From: CAYRGG01 sp964423745 | GTDB lineage: Bacteria; Pseudomonadota; Gammaproteobacteria; Competibacterales; Competibacteraceae | DNA: 64,000 bases | Assembly: GCA_964423745.1 (NCBI GenBank) | Contig: CAYRGG010000003.1 | Span: 56,580-120,579, forward strand | Direction: 5' to 3' | Part shown: one piece after another, positions 35,045-44,805 of the stretch | How the letters are laid out: each line of letters starts with the position of its first letter | Position numbering within the stretch: the stretch's first letter is position 1 | Program-made: the position numbers and the translations under genes | Notes under the pieces: model-generated | Databases searched by the model: none | What the model was told of the DNA's origin: nothing | The model's input: the letters and a program-made list of their open reading frames with translations, nothing else

Positions 35045-35847
35045 CTAAGTGGTCAAATCTGGACTTAACCTATTTAAATCTCGGGCCAGATCCCAGCCTT
35101 GTTCCAGCAATTGGTTCAAGCGCTGAGTCGTCTTAGATACCGTCGAGTAATGATTCACATAAAAATGCGTGGCGATATTGACCAACGTCTCGCCGCCCAC
35201 CTCCTGGCATAGCTCCACCGGGATATAATTTTTGCGCCGGGGCCACGCCTCGTTGTGCGTAGCACGTTTGTCCCCACCTGAAAATACGCCGCCACCGAAT
35301 CGATAATAACAGGAACGGGAACCGGCTGCTTGAGGCCGAACTTATCAACCTCAGGCCCAAGGCTGTTGACCTGGGTTTGCGCAAAGGCCTTGAACTCCTT
35401 GTCACCCATCACCGCCGGTCGATTGCCGCGTTGGTAAAACGCCATGGTTTTCGTGTCACAGCCCTGCTCAGCATACCGTCGGTAGGCTTGGTATCGATTA
35501 CGGCTGCCCAACTCACCCAAGACACTGTCCCGGTTCAGCCAGTCAGGCACCTTGGCTTTATTCAGGTAGGCGCTGTAGCTCGACCAGGGGTAATCGATCA
35601 AATCCTCAACAAGAGACGTTTTTGTTTCCACCGGATTGCGATGGATATAGCGGCTGACTTGCAACAGGTAGCTGCTGGTATCAATAAGAATCGCCTTATA
35701 GCGGCCGCGAAACAGCGGGCCGTCTGTCTTATTGCGCAGATAGTCCTGAAAATAATCTGCATCCGGAAAGATACACTATCGCACTCTACCGCAATTCATC
35801 ACATGGTAGAAGGCGTCTTCGTATTCGATGCGTAGGGGTCTGGCCAT
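35045..35847 (-). pseudogene. Decayed REP-associated tyrosine transposase (RAYT)
   Basis: On the minus strand the frame begins MARPLRIEYEDAFYHVMNCG, typical of RAYTs. It meets a stop (about 35775), then resumes at GPLFRGRYKAILID and LQVSRYIHRNPVE, which are conserved C-terminal RAYT blocks. The HUH motif (NHFHLL-type) that should lie between is deleted. Near 35270 a frameshift separates the body from its natural tail (IPVELCQEVGGETLVNIA...). It is therefore non-functional. RAYTs mobilise REP palindromes in other bacteria. Confidence 0.85.
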
Positions 35848-35892
35848 AAACGCAACATAGCGGCTTGTTTTTCTTGAGTCTAGATTTGACCC

Positions 35893-37105
35893 CAGGGCGA
35901 GCGCATATAAATGCTCACACAAACAATACCTTAGCACGGTAGTCATCATTCCACGCGGTCTTCCTGCGTTTCTTTGCGAGGCTCAAGGCGGAGGGCTCGC
36001 GCTGAAACAGGTTCAAACATAAGTGACGGATGCTGGTTATGATAGCCGGGGCGTTGCCTTTGCGGACGCGGCTTGCGTTGTCGCCAAAGACCACATCCAG
36101 TTGCCAGTGCAGACGATTCTCAATCCCCCAGTGGCCACGCACGGCATGCGCAAACTGCTTGGCATCGGCGGGGATAGAGGCGATGAAGTAGCGCCGCTCG
36201 CTGCTGCGCGTGTCGCCTTCCAGGCATTCGCGCTCGACCATCGCGATGCTGCGTAACTCTTTGCATAGCTCTGTACGGGGCAGCGTGCAGAGCGCTTCGC
36301 TAACCCAATAACGCCGGATCTCCAGTCGACCACGAGCTTTGTCTACTTCTTCTTCATAGGCGTACTTCACGCCGGCATAGCGGCTCTGTTCGGCGGTGCG
36401 GAAAAATCCTCCACCGCTTCGTGCAGGTTGCCCTGGTTGCCTTTTAGCCCTAGCACGTAATCGCCTTGTTGGTCAATGATCTGTTCGGCAATCGTACGCT
36501 GGCAAACCATCACGTCAACAGTGACGACGCAGCCCTTGAGCTCCAACAGCTCCAACAACTTAGGAATCGCCGTGATCTCGTTGGATTTTTCCTGCGTTGC
36601 TTTTTGCCCAACACCAGTCGATTCGCCGTCGCCCACGCGCTGACCATGTGCAAAGGGTTGCGATCGGCTTTTCGATCCCGCGAACCTCTACTCGTCTTGC
36701 CGTCTACGGCAATCACTTCCCCACCACTGACTTCGGCTACCGCTCGCGTCCAACTCAGAAAACACTCCCGTAAGCCCGTCGGTGATAACCTCGAAATGAC
36801 ATAGGCAATACAATCATGCGATGGCACTCCATTTTTCAGCCCCACATACTTGCGCAACCAATCCAGCTTGGCCTGACCAAACTCCTCAATCGCTTCCCAG
36901 CCATCCGCGCCACTGACCACAGCACATACCCTCAGGACGATAATATCCACCAAGGCATGACGCTTGTTGCGCTCAATCCAGGGATCCTTTAGGGACGAAA
37001 AATGGGTGACTAGACTTGCTGCTGCCATCAGAAATTCCTACTGGGGTTTCTCGCAAGCATGACTCATCTCATTGACTTAATGCAAATTTATATGCGCTCG
37101 CCCTG
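35893..37105 (-). mobile_element. ISAs1-family insertion sequence with 10-bp target duplication
   Basis: The left end CAGGGCGAGCGCATATAA (35893-35910) and the right end TTATATGCGCTCGCCCTG (37088-37105) are near-perfect inverted repeats. The element is 1,213 bp and is flanked by the direct repeat GATTTGACCC at 35883-35892 and 37106-37115. The only gene inside is an interrupted ISAs1-type transposase. Ends and target duplication are intact, so insertion was probably recent relative to other IS debris here. Confidence 0.93.
35915..37028 (-). pseudogene. ISAs1-family transposase split by two frameshifts
   Basis: Three consecutive frames together make one ISAs1 transposase. The N-terminal part (36510-37028) has LKDPWIERNKRHALVDIIVL, SHDCIAYVISRL and the DDE region VIAVDGKTSRGS. 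The middle (about 36390-36620) has EKSNEITAIPKLLELLELKG and YVLGLKGNQGNLHEAV. The C-terminal part (35915-36370) has HWGIENRLHWQLDVVFGDNA. Breaks lie near 36600 (T-rich run) and near 36380. Two frameshifts make an active enzyme unlikely unless they are sequence errors. Confidence 0.88.
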
Positions 37106-37127
37106 GATTTGACCCCTTTTTTTAAGG

Positions 37128-37196
37128 AACCCCATTAGCTTGAACGAGTTAAGGCGTGTGCTGGAAGAGGAGGCAATGGCGTGTTTAATTAGCTAA
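37128..37196 (+). pseudogene. 3' fragment of a second response-regulator gene
   Basis: The 22 codons NPISLNELRRVLEEEAMACLIS plus stop closely match the C terminus of the response regulator at 32461-32853 (KPISLTELRRVLEEEAM...), with high DNA identity. Nothing upstream encodes the rest; the segment starts 12 bp beyond the ISAs1 target duplication. It is the remnant of a tandem or duplicated regulator gene disrupted by the intervening mobile DNA. Confidence 0.85.
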
Positions 37197-37347
37197 ATAA
37201 AATTAGGCTCAATATGAATTCCAGTCAGCTGAGCTATCATAGCGCAACCACCATTCTCATAAACTCAGATGCCAATTGATAATGTTATGATAACACTGCT
37301 GCTATATAACCTAGTGTACAGGTCCAGCGCTATATCCCGGATTAGAG

Positions 37348-38451
37348 CTATTTCGAAGCAATCATTTCGTTGTAAAGATCGATTGTCCTTTGGCACATTT
37401 TCTCATCTGAAAATTCCTGCACAATATGCTTCCGCCCCGCTTTACCCATAACCCACCATTCCTCTTTTGAAGTTTCCCGCAAGAGACGGATCATATCAAA
37501 AACACTACCGCTTGGAAAAAGCTTACCAGTTTTTCCATCAACCACGATCTCAGGCAGCGAGCAGCAATCACTGGCAAGAGAAGCGCGTTCATAAATTCCG
37601 GCTTCTGTGGCAACAAGACCAAAGCTTTCCCATCGGCTGGGCATAACCATAACATCACAGGCTTGCATGTATTTTCCGATCTTATCTGCGTCAACCCATC
37701 CGGCATAGGTTACATTAGGGCGCTCGGGCGTCATGGTATCTGACTTAAGCGTTTCGCCAACAACAGTAAGATAAAATGGCTCTTCCTCAAGCTCTTTCAT
37801 AGCTTCAAGCATAAGGTCAAAGCCTTTTTGGAAATCCAATCTGCCTAGAAAAAGAAGTTGCGTTGTTTCAGAGGCGCCTTTGTCTTCATCCTGTATTTCC
37901 TGTATTTCCTGTATTTTGACGCCGTTGTAAACGACTTTGAGTTTCTTTTCGTTCAGGCCGAATTTAATTCCTGTGTCTCGCTCATAATTGCTCACGCAAA
38001 TCACAGCGTCAGTTAACGGCAAAAGTGCCCACTCAATAAAAGCGTAGAGCTTTTTCTTAAATTTATTGGCCTCCATTAGAAACCCAAAAGCATGCGGACA
38101 ATACAAGATAACTGGCTTGTAGGAAGGAGTGCTCACCCTGACCACAATAAAAACCAAACGACATATCAGCCCGGCGAAAGAACTATGTATATGGATGATA
38201 TCTGGCTTCTCTCGACGTACTTTTTTAAAAAATGCAGTTGCCAAAGCAAGAAAGGATTTCAAGTTTCGTCCGGTTTGCTCAAAGGTTTCAATCTGCTCAG
38301 AATCAACTGGAGCAAGATCCACAGCCTCATCCCAACAAACAAGAGCGCTAACATTGTGTTTACCAAGAAGTCGGCTCTGACCAAGCATATTCAACCGAAT
38401 AATAGTACTTACCCCGCCACGCACGATTTCAGTGACATGAAGAACTTTCAT
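37348..38451 (-). CDS. GT4-family glycosyltransferase
   Basis: The 367-residue GT-B enzyme starts MKVLHVTEIVRGGVSTI, shows PDIIHIHSSFAGL, a VYNGV loop, LLFLGRLDFQKGFDLMLEAM, and a donor-binding MPSRWESFGLVATEAG block with the EX7E pattern. A retaining transferase acting on a lipid-linked sugar is expected; donor unknown. A 9-bp unit (TCCTGTATT) is repeated about three times at 37893-37920, giving QEIQEIQ. A fragment of an epimerase gene lies 3 bp upstream. Confidence 0.93.
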   Translation of the reverse strand: MKVLHVTEIVRGGVSTIIRLNMLGQSRLLGKHNVSALVCWDEAVDLAPVDSEQIETFEQTGRNLKSFLALATAFFKKVRREKPDIIHIHSSFAGLICRLVFIVVRVSTPSYKPVILYCPHAFGFLMEANKFKKKLYAFIEWALLPLTDAVICVSNYERDTGIKFGLNEKKLKVVYNGVKIQEIQEIQDEDKGASETTQLLFLGRLDFQKGFDLMLEAMKELEEEPFYLTVVGETLKSDTMTPERPNVTYAGWVDADKIGKYMQACDVMVMPSRWESFGLVATEAGIYERASLASDCCSLPEIVVDGKTGKLFPSGSVFDMIRLLRETSKEEWWVMGKAGRKHIVQEFSDEKMCQRTIDLYNEMIASK

Positions 38452-38454
38452 TCC

Positions 38455-38700
38455 TTAGCTTTCCCAGTCCTGTGGCGCGTCTTTTTTCCAAAACTCTAAG
38501 GCTGAATACAGATCGCACTTAAACGGGTATCCATTATTTTTTAAATATTGCGTCAAAATATGATTAGGTGTTATGAGCTTGCGCATACGTACAGGGCTAA
38601 ATGGATGACTGATACCAAGAGATTTGGCGAATACATCAATTACATACCAGACGATTAACAATAAAACGATAGCAGCCGTGTCATACTGATGTCGAGTATA
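38455..38700 (-). pseudogene. C-terminal remnant of an NAD-dependent sugar epimerase
   Basis: The readable segment VIDVFAKSLGISHPFSPVRMRKLITPNHI followed by YLKNNGYPFKCDLYSALEFWKKD matches the C-terminal end of SDR-family nucleotide-sugar epimerase/dehydratases. The Rossmann GxxGxxG and YxxxK parts are absent, and residues upstream of about 38700 have no family match. So the 5' two-thirds of the gene is lost. It directly precedes the GT4 gene. Confidence 0.65.
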
Positions 38701-39003
38701 CGGCAAATCCCCGACAGGGATAGCCGCTCTAGCAGCAGCTTTTTGATCAACTCTCAGGTCGGCGTTGCGAGTCCTCGACAAACTGACGACTGCACACTTT
38801 ACAGGGTATGGTTTTGTTTGCCGTAATAGGTATAACCATTTTTCTTGATATGCGATGATCTACTGTGTTCGGCAGCGTAAGTTGTTCATCAGAGCGGTTC
38901 CTTAGTATAATGAGTTTAATCACTTCCTGTTACAGCTGAACTGCTCTGGTTTTTGTGAAGCTGTAACATTATTTTTTAAGTACTATGTTTATATACACTT
39001 TAT

Positions 39004-40080
39004 ATGCAGCACAAAATCTATATCAATGGTCGCTTTCTACAAAAACCGGTTACAGGAACAGAACGATTTGCACATGAAATTGTTCGGGCATTAGATAGCA
39101 TTTTGCACAATAAGAGGCTGGGTGTCGATATAAAGATTTGCGCACCATTGAATACACCTATACCAGATCATTTGAAAGTCATTAAGTTTGAAACATGCGG
39201 AAGCCGGCAAGGGCATGCATGGGAACAATGGGACCTTTATCATCGAACACGGGATGGAATTTTATTAAGCTTTACAAATAGTGGCCCTGTTTTTCATACG
39301 CGGCAAATAGTCGTTATCCATGATGCGGCTCCTTATCGCATACCGAGTGATTTTTCTTTTGCCTATCGTATTTTTCATCAAATACTCGGCAAGCTTTTGT
39401 CCAAGCGAGCACGTATTGCAACGGTCTCGCGTTTTTCTCGTAAAGAATTAAGTGTGGTTTTTGAGAAATCTGAATATGATATACCGATTTTTCCAAATGG
39501 ACACGAACATATTCTGCGCTATTCAGCTGATAATAGAGTTTTTGAGAATTTATCTCTAACAAATGAGCTATATTTTTTATTCGTGGGATCTATGGTTGCC
39601 CGTAAAAACTTACACATGGCGATTAAAGCATTTCAAAGTCTAAAGCGTGATGATGTAAAATTGGTTATTGTTGGCGCATCTAACGCAAAAATTTTTAAAG
39701 ATAGCACAGATATAAACGATCCAAATATAATAGTTTGCGGGCGTTTAAGTGACGAGGAAATAGTTGCATTATACCAAAACGCTCATGGACTCGTTTTTCC
39801 AAGCCTTTACGAAGGCTTCGGCATTCCGCCTTTAGAGGCAATAGTCCACGGATGCCCTGTCATTGCATCGGATATCCCGTCTATGCGTGAAGTGTGTGAC
39901 ACCGCAGCTTTGTATTTTGATCCAAACAATATGAAGGAATGCGCAGATTCTATGATGAAGTGTCTTAAAGAGCCTTATATCCGAGACAATCTTAAAGAAA
40001 AAGGTAAAAAAAGATACTCCAATTTTTCGTGGTATAAAAGCGCCGAACTATTGCTAAATGAATTAAAGAGTATAGCGTAA
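39004..40080 (+). CDS. GT4-family glycosyltransferase (mannosyltransferase-like)
   Basis: The 358-residue GT-B protein starts MQHKIYINGRFLQKPVTGTERFA, the RF.....TG..R pattern of GT4 enzymes of O-antigen loci. It has VIHDAAPYRIP, ATVSRFSRKEL, FPNGHEH, FVGSMVARKNLHMAIKAF and PSLYEGFGIPPLEAI with the conserved E-x7-E. Low GC compared with the core genes suggests acquisition. Its stop overlaps the start of the next gene by 1 bp, so the two are translationally coupled. Confidence 0.93.
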   Translation: MQHKIYINGRFLQKPVTGTERFAHEIVRALDSILHNKRLGVDIKICAPLNTPIPDHLKVIKFETCGSRQGHAWEQWDLYHRTRDGILLSFTNSGPVFHTRQIVVIHDAAPYRIPSDFSFAYRIFHQILGKLLSKRARIATVSRFSRKELSVVFEKSEYDIPIFPNGHEHILRYSADNRVFENLSLTNELYFLFVGSMVARKNLHMAIKAFQSLKRDDVKLVIVGASNAKIFKDSTDINDPNIIVCGRLSDEEIVALYQNAHGLVFPSLYEGFGIPPLEAIVHGCPVIASDIPSMREVCDTAALYFDPNNMKECADSMMKCLKEPYIRDNLKEKGKKRYSNFSWYKSAELLLNELKSIA

Positions 40081-41381
40081 TGTTGTTGAAAAATAAAAAC
40101 ACTAAAAAGGATGAAAAAAAAGATATACGGGCTAATCCACCCTGGTGGGTCAATCCGCCCTTATTTTTGCTCTTTTTCTTGCTGCCTTTATTTACATTAA
40201 CTGTTTTAGTCTCTGGCCCTTATATGGCTGAACTCGGGCAAAGCGTGAACAATATTACACCTGAGAATATTCGCATTGCTCTTCTTTCTATTGCCATGCT
40301 GACTATAGGTGCTTCGGTCTTCGCATTTTCGGCAGACAAAAGTAGTGGAGTGCCTGAGTATGAGCAGTCGAGTGTCAAAAGAGCCCTTCTATTTATGGGG
40401 ATCATCTCGCTTGTAAGCAATTTGATTCTTTTCATTCCCCTTGCGATGCGCCCCGATTTGGTCGTTTACTTTGTGCTAGGCAATGCCGGCGCTATGTATG
40501 AAATACGTGAAACATTAGGCCAAATTCCTGGAATCACTTCATTTGTTATTGCCTCAATGCCGTTTTTCTCTCTGTATAGCTTTGCTACCATCAAAAATTC
40601 CCCGTATTCAGTTACGCCATTTATAAAGAGATTGTTTTATCTGTTATTTTTGTTCGTTATTGCGCGTGCTTTACTCAATTCTGAGCGCTTGGCCCTTATT
40701 ACCGCGGTTACTACGTACATGATTCCACGCATTGTATTTGAATGGAAACCAAGCATATTACGCTTTTACACGCCACTGATAGGCGTTGTAGGTGTTTTTG
40801 CAATCTTTTCTTGGGGAGAATATTTTAGGTCTTGGCAGCATTATAAACTGTATTTCTCCAATTTTTTGGAATTCATATCGGTCAGGTTCCTAGGCTATTT
40901 CTCAATATCCATAAATAACGGCGCTGGTGTTATTACATACTATGAACCGGTTGGTTATCCTTTTTATACAGCTTCCTGGTTTTTCAAACTTCTCGGAGTT
41001 TTTAATATAGATGTGGGTGAAAAGCCTACAATTGTAGCAGACTATCTTCTTCGATACGCCACACCAGAATTTAACAACCCGGGTGGGTTATATATTCCCT
41101 ACATGGATTATGGTTTGATTGGTGGTGCAGGCTTTTTCTTTTTGACAGGAATACTTACTGGCTGGCTTTATTCCTTGTTTCTCAAGGCCCGACCTTTGGG
41201 CATATTACTATTTCCTTTTTGGTTTATAGGATGTTTAGACATTATTCGTATATTATATTGGGCTGGAAGCGGAACCATACCAATTTTATCTGTTGTTTTT
41301 ATAGCAGTATTAATAATTAAAACATACGATAAACCTTCTATACCTTTAAAAAAAATAGGTAAGTTCCAAAATAAAGCATAG
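40080..41381 (+). CDS. Wzy-like polysaccharide repeat-unit polymerase
   Basis: A 433-residue membrane protein with about ten or eleven hydrophobic segments and one larger periplasmic loop (about residues 250-330, containing SIS.NNGAGVITYYEPVGYP and GGLYIPYMDYGLIGG). This topology, together with neighbouring Wzx- and Wzz-like genes, supports a Wzy-type polymerase that joins lipid-linked repeat units in the periplasm. Wzy proteins share little sequence, so topology and context carry the assignment. Confidence 0.75.
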   Translation: MLLKNKNTKKDEKKDIRANPPWWVNPPLFLLFFLLPLFTLTVLVSGPYMAELGQSVNNITPENIRIALLSIAMLTIGASVFAFSADKSSGVPEYEQSSVKRALLFMGIISLVSNLILFIPLAMRPDLVVYFVLGNAGAMYEIRETLGQIPGITSFVIASMPFFSLYSFATIKNSPYSVTPFIKRLFYLLFLFVIARALLNSERLALITAVTTYMIPRIVFEWKPSILRFYTPLIGVVGVFAIFSWGEYFRSWQHYKLYFSNFLEFISVRFLGYFSISINNGAGVITYYEPVGYPFYTASWFFKLLGVFNIDVGEKPTIVADYLLRYATPEFNNPGGLYIPYMDYGLIGGAGFFFLTGILTGWLYSLFLKARPLGILLFPFWFIGCLDIIRILYWAGSGTIPILSVVFIAVLIIKTYDKPSIPLKKIGKFQNKA

Positions 41382-41634
41382 AAAGACGCTAAAGATATAA
41401 ATATAACGCAGCAAATATTACACAAAAAGTCAAAAGAACTTACTTGGGAAAAAGCGCGGTTTGCAAAGTGCGCATGAAACATAATGCCTGACTAGGAATA
41501 TAAATTTCGGAACGATAACGATACTGCAAAATGCTGAAACAGAATGCCGAGCGCTGCGAATCGGATATAAAAGCGGTTTCATTCCCTGCTTATGATTTTG
41601 AGCGGTTGGAGCAGAATAATTGGGGAGTATGCCA

Positions 41635-42735
41635 ATGAGCAAAATAGATAAACCCAATACCGTTCTGATTATCTCCGGCCAAGATTACCGCAGCAAACGT
41701 CAAGTCAACGCACATTTTATTGCAAGAGAGTTAAATCATAATAAACAAGTTCGCTTGTTTTCCATTGGGTTTAGCCACCTCTCCAAAATCAAACAGGATC
41801 CACGCTTGTCGCTTTGGGAATGTGCCAATAAAGTTGAAAACTATTATGATGTGGAATGCTACTTGTGGTGTACCTTTTTGCACCCTGTGAATTTGCAACG
41901 ACTGCATGCGGGATGGATGGAAAAAAGCTGGTTCAAAAACTATGTTGACAAAGCGCCCAATGTATTAAGGCAATGGATATCGGAAGCCAATATTATCATC
42001 ATAGAATCCGGTATGGGCATTGCGTTTTTTGATTTGATCAAGAACATAAATCCAAACGCTAAAACTATTTATCTAACATCAGATTCCCTTGATACAATTC
42101 GATGCGCTGATTTTCTGCAGAGAGAATTGGCAAGACAGGCTTCACGTTTTGATAAAATTATTATTCCATCTCCAAAATTATCTGGAGAATTTCCGAAAGG
42201 GACAAAAACCACGTTCATACCACATGGTATGGATACCGAGTTTTTGGAAGACGATATGGAATCTCCTTATACAAAAGACATTAATTTAGTATCTGTCGGA
42301 TCCATGCTTTTCGATCCAACTTTCTTTGATATAGCCGCATCCAAATTTCCGAATATAACTTTTCATATTATTGGAGCCGGACGAAAAGCCAATGGATTGG
42401 AAGCGCCTAATATTTGCATCCATGATGAAATGCCTTTAAGCGAAACGCTTCCCTATCTCAAATATGCCAATGCTGGAATTGCACCGTATGATGAAGAGAA
42501 GGTTGCATCCTACCTGGTTGATACCTCCTTCAAGCTTATGCAATACAGCGCATTGGGTCTGCCTGCAATCTGTCCGAAGGTAACAGTTGGCGATCATAAA
42601 GGGCGCTTCGGATATACACCCGGTGACAAACAATCAATTCAGAAAGCGATACAAGAAGCCCTTGATTTCGGGCATTTTGAAGGGATAATGCCTCCAAGCT
42701 GGGAGAATATTACAGCTCAAATAATTGATTTGTAA
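41635..42735 (+). CDS. GumK-like (GT70) glucuronosyltransferase
   Basis: The 366-residue protein aligns along most of its length with GumK, the xanthan UDP-glucuronate:lipid-linked mannoside glucuronosyltransferase. Shared blocks include ISGQDYRSKRQVNAHFI, LFSIGFSHLSKIK, VECYLW, ESGMGIAFFDL, VSVGSMLFDPTFF, FHIIGAG and FKLMQYSALGLPAICP followed by GRFGYTPGD. The start at 41635 is chosen because GGGGAG lies 7 bp upstream; earlier starts are too close. It predicts an acidic polymer with glucuronic acid side chains or backbone. Acceptor specificity is not determined. Confidence 0.88.
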   Translation: MSKIDKPNTVLIISGQDYRSKRQVNAHFIARELNHNKQVRLFSIGFSHLSKIKQDPRLSLWECANKVENYYDVECYLWCTFLHPVNLQRLHAGWMEKSWFKNYVDKAPNVLRQWISEANIIIIESGMGIAFFDLIKNINPNAKTIYLTSDSLDTIRCADFLQRELARQASRFDKIIIPSPKLSGEFPKGTKTTFIPHGMDTEFLEDDMESPYTKDINLVSVGSMLFDPTFFDIAASKFPNITFHIIGAGRKANGLEAPNICIHDEMPLSETLPYLKYANAGIAPYDEEKVASYLVDTSFKLMQYSALGLPAICPKVTVGDHKGRFGYTPGDKQSIQKAIQEALDFGHFEGIMPPSWENITAQIIDL

Positions 42736-42975
42736 ATAAATTTATTGTTAAAGCAACAACTATCATTTGCAGCGCTTAACATAAGAGTAAGCAGCATTGC
42801 TTTTTAAGCAATACCTAATTCCCAACGTGCTAATGTTCATTGTAGATCCTTTCTCTTGCTGAACGATTGGTAACCATTTCATCTTGACCCCTTTAAGGCT
42901 GTCGGTAAAGGGGGACAGATTCATTCCATTAGATTGAGTCTTGACAAGTACAGGCGATAGCAAGCGATATAATTT
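42736..42975. other. Intergenic stretch with possible mobile-element debris
   Basis: No gene is supported. A short frame on the minus strand resembles nothing I can name. The region separates the GumK-like gene from the flippase gene and probably holds the latter's promoter. Confidence 0.3.
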
Positions 42976-44286
42976 ATGACAACCGATATCCCTTTAAAAA
43001 AACAAAGCCTAAAAAAAGATGCGGCATATGTCTATGCCGGATATTCCCTGCGTTATCTGAGTCTTTTAATTCTTATACCCTATTATAGCCGCGTACTGGG
43101 TCCTGAAAGCTATGGGCAGGTTTTGGCGGCTATGTCTTTAATGGCTATCATCTGGATGATAGTCAATTTTGGATTCTCCCCTGTTGGATCGCGGAATCTG
43201 GCAGCAAGCGAGGACCGCGCAGATATCGATTCCATTTTTTCCAAACATATTACAGCAAGATTGATTCTGGTTCCTATAGGCACTGCAATTGGTTTAATAG
43301 GAACTATGGTATCACCCATTTTTTCGGAAGCCCCCATGTTTGGGGTTATGGCAACAATCTTAGGGCTGCTAAATGCTTTTAACCTGGGTTGGTTTTATCA
43401 GGGATTGCGGAAATTTAAATTATCTATACTTGTTGAGGCGTTGGCTTATCCTCTAAATGTCATTTTTGTACTACTTCTTGTACGATCCTCGGATGATGGA
43501 ATTTTTGCACTTTATGCCTTAACAGCATCTTCGGTTATTTGTACCGCACTTTCTTATGCAATACGTATGAGATATGCATCACTTATCAAACAAAGCTTTT
43601 CTAGCGCTATTAAACAAATAAAAGATTCATCCATACTTTTTCTGCAAGGGGTCAACACAACGATCATGGGTGCTGGATCGACTTACCTTTTAAGCTTATT
43701 GTCGACAGTCGAGCAGGTTGGGTATTTCGGAGCTGCTGAAAGAATTGTTGCAGTCAGCCTGGCTTTTTTAAGACCTGCCTCTCAGGTTCTGATGCCAACA
43801 ATAGCGAACCGTGCTAAATACGATCCTGACAATGTCGACTCTCTCGTAAAAAAGGGCATGGCCTTGGAACTTGGCTATGGTTTTTGTGTTCTTTTGGGTG
43901 GCCTGGTTTTGGCACCTTACATATTGCCGTTTATACTAGGGCAGGATTTTGTACCAAGTGTGCTTCTCTTTCAAATTCTGGCTTGCCTCTTTCCCTTTGC
44001 AGCCTTTAGGCATGCCTTTGGTTTTTATGTTTTAATCCCGCAAAAAAAAGAAAAATGGCTTCTTTATGCCTGTATTATGGGAAATGTTATCAATCTTATA
44101 GTGGCAGTCGTGGCTGCAACTTATTATGGTGCTATAGGTATGGCTATGGCACGGGTTATAAGCGAAATTATCATTACAATATTTCTTTTGATAGCAGCTT
44201 TTCGCTTAAATCTGCTGTCATCAATCTATAAAGATATAGGAATTACGCTGTTAGCTTGTTTTAATGTAAAACGGCGACATAGATAG
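42976..44286 (+). CDS. Wzx-like polysaccharide flippase
   Basis: A 436-residue polysaccharide transporter of the MOP superfamily with about 12 helices. The N terminus shows VYAGYSLRYLSLLILIPYYSRVLGPESYGQVLAAMSL, a family hallmark, and later FLQGVNTTIMGAGSTYLLS and VGYFGAAERIV. It is predicted to flip undecaprenyl-linked repeat units across the inner membrane. The C terminus ends abruptly (CFNVKRRHR) where ISAs1-like transposase debris begins, so the last residues may be replaced, but all helices appear present. Confidence 0.9.
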   Translation: MTTDIPLKKQSLKKDAAYVYAGYSLRYLSLLILIPYYSRVLGPESYGQVLAAMSLMAIIWMIVNFGFSPVGSRNLAASEDRADIDSIFSKHITARLILVPIGTAIGLIGTMVSPIFSEAPMFGVMATILGLLNAFNLGWFYQGLRKFKLSILVEALAYPLNVIFVLLLVRSSDDGIFALYALTASSVICTALSYAIRMRYASLIKQSFSSAIKQIKDSSILFLQGVNTTIMGAGSTYLLSLLSTVEQVGYFGAAERIVAVSLAFLRPASQVLMPTIANRAKYDPDNVDSLVKKGMALELGYGFCVLLGGLVLAPYILPFILGQDFVPSVLLFQILACLFPFAAFRHAFGFYVLIPQKKEKWLLYACIMGNVINLIVAVVAATYYGAIGMAMARVISEIIITIFLLIAAFRLNLLSSIYKDIGITLLACFNVKRRHR

Positions 44287-44339
44287 ACTCAGAGTATATA
44301 CACAAGCTTATATTGCTTTTCTTATTGCGACGCCGAAAA

Positions 44340-44770
44340 CATGCAGTGCGCTGGAAGCGGCGTAGTTAACTGCAATCAACGTGAGGTGTGGTTACATCAA
44401 TTTTTAAAGCTGCCAAACGGTATTCCTTCGCACGATACCTTACGGCGCGTATTTGTGCACCTTGAGCCTATGGTGTTTGACGGTATTTCTTAAGTTTGAT
44501 ACAAGGCGTGTACATCGCAAGCGAGGGCGAAGTCATTGATGTAGATGGAAAGACGTTACTCGATTCCTACCGCAAAGGTGAACGGTGTTCGAAAAGAGCA
44601 TTGTACAAGATTCAAACCTAGGTGACATCATCAAGTTTTATGTTAGGGCAGTGCAAAAGTGAAGGCAAAGTTAACAAGATCACCTCGATTTCATCGCTTT
44701 TAGAAATTCTTAGTCTCAAAGACTGTATTGTGACACGCTCACGTCCTAAGTTGAATCTGCACAATAGATG
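44340..44770 (+). pseudogene. ISAs1-family transposase remnant
   Basis: Broken frames on the plus strand read NQREVWLHQFLKLPNGIPSH, LRRVFVHLEPMVFDGIS then stop, and in another frame QGVYIASEGEVIDVDGKTLL, then SKSEGKVNKITSISSLLEIL-type text. These are ISAs1 transposase blocks, but from a different element than the one at 35.9 kb. Several frameshifts, a stop and no visible ends make it long inactive. Confidence 0.8.
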
Positions 44771-44805
44771 TTGAATGATTAAAAGAGATTAAACCGAAAC
44801 ACAAA

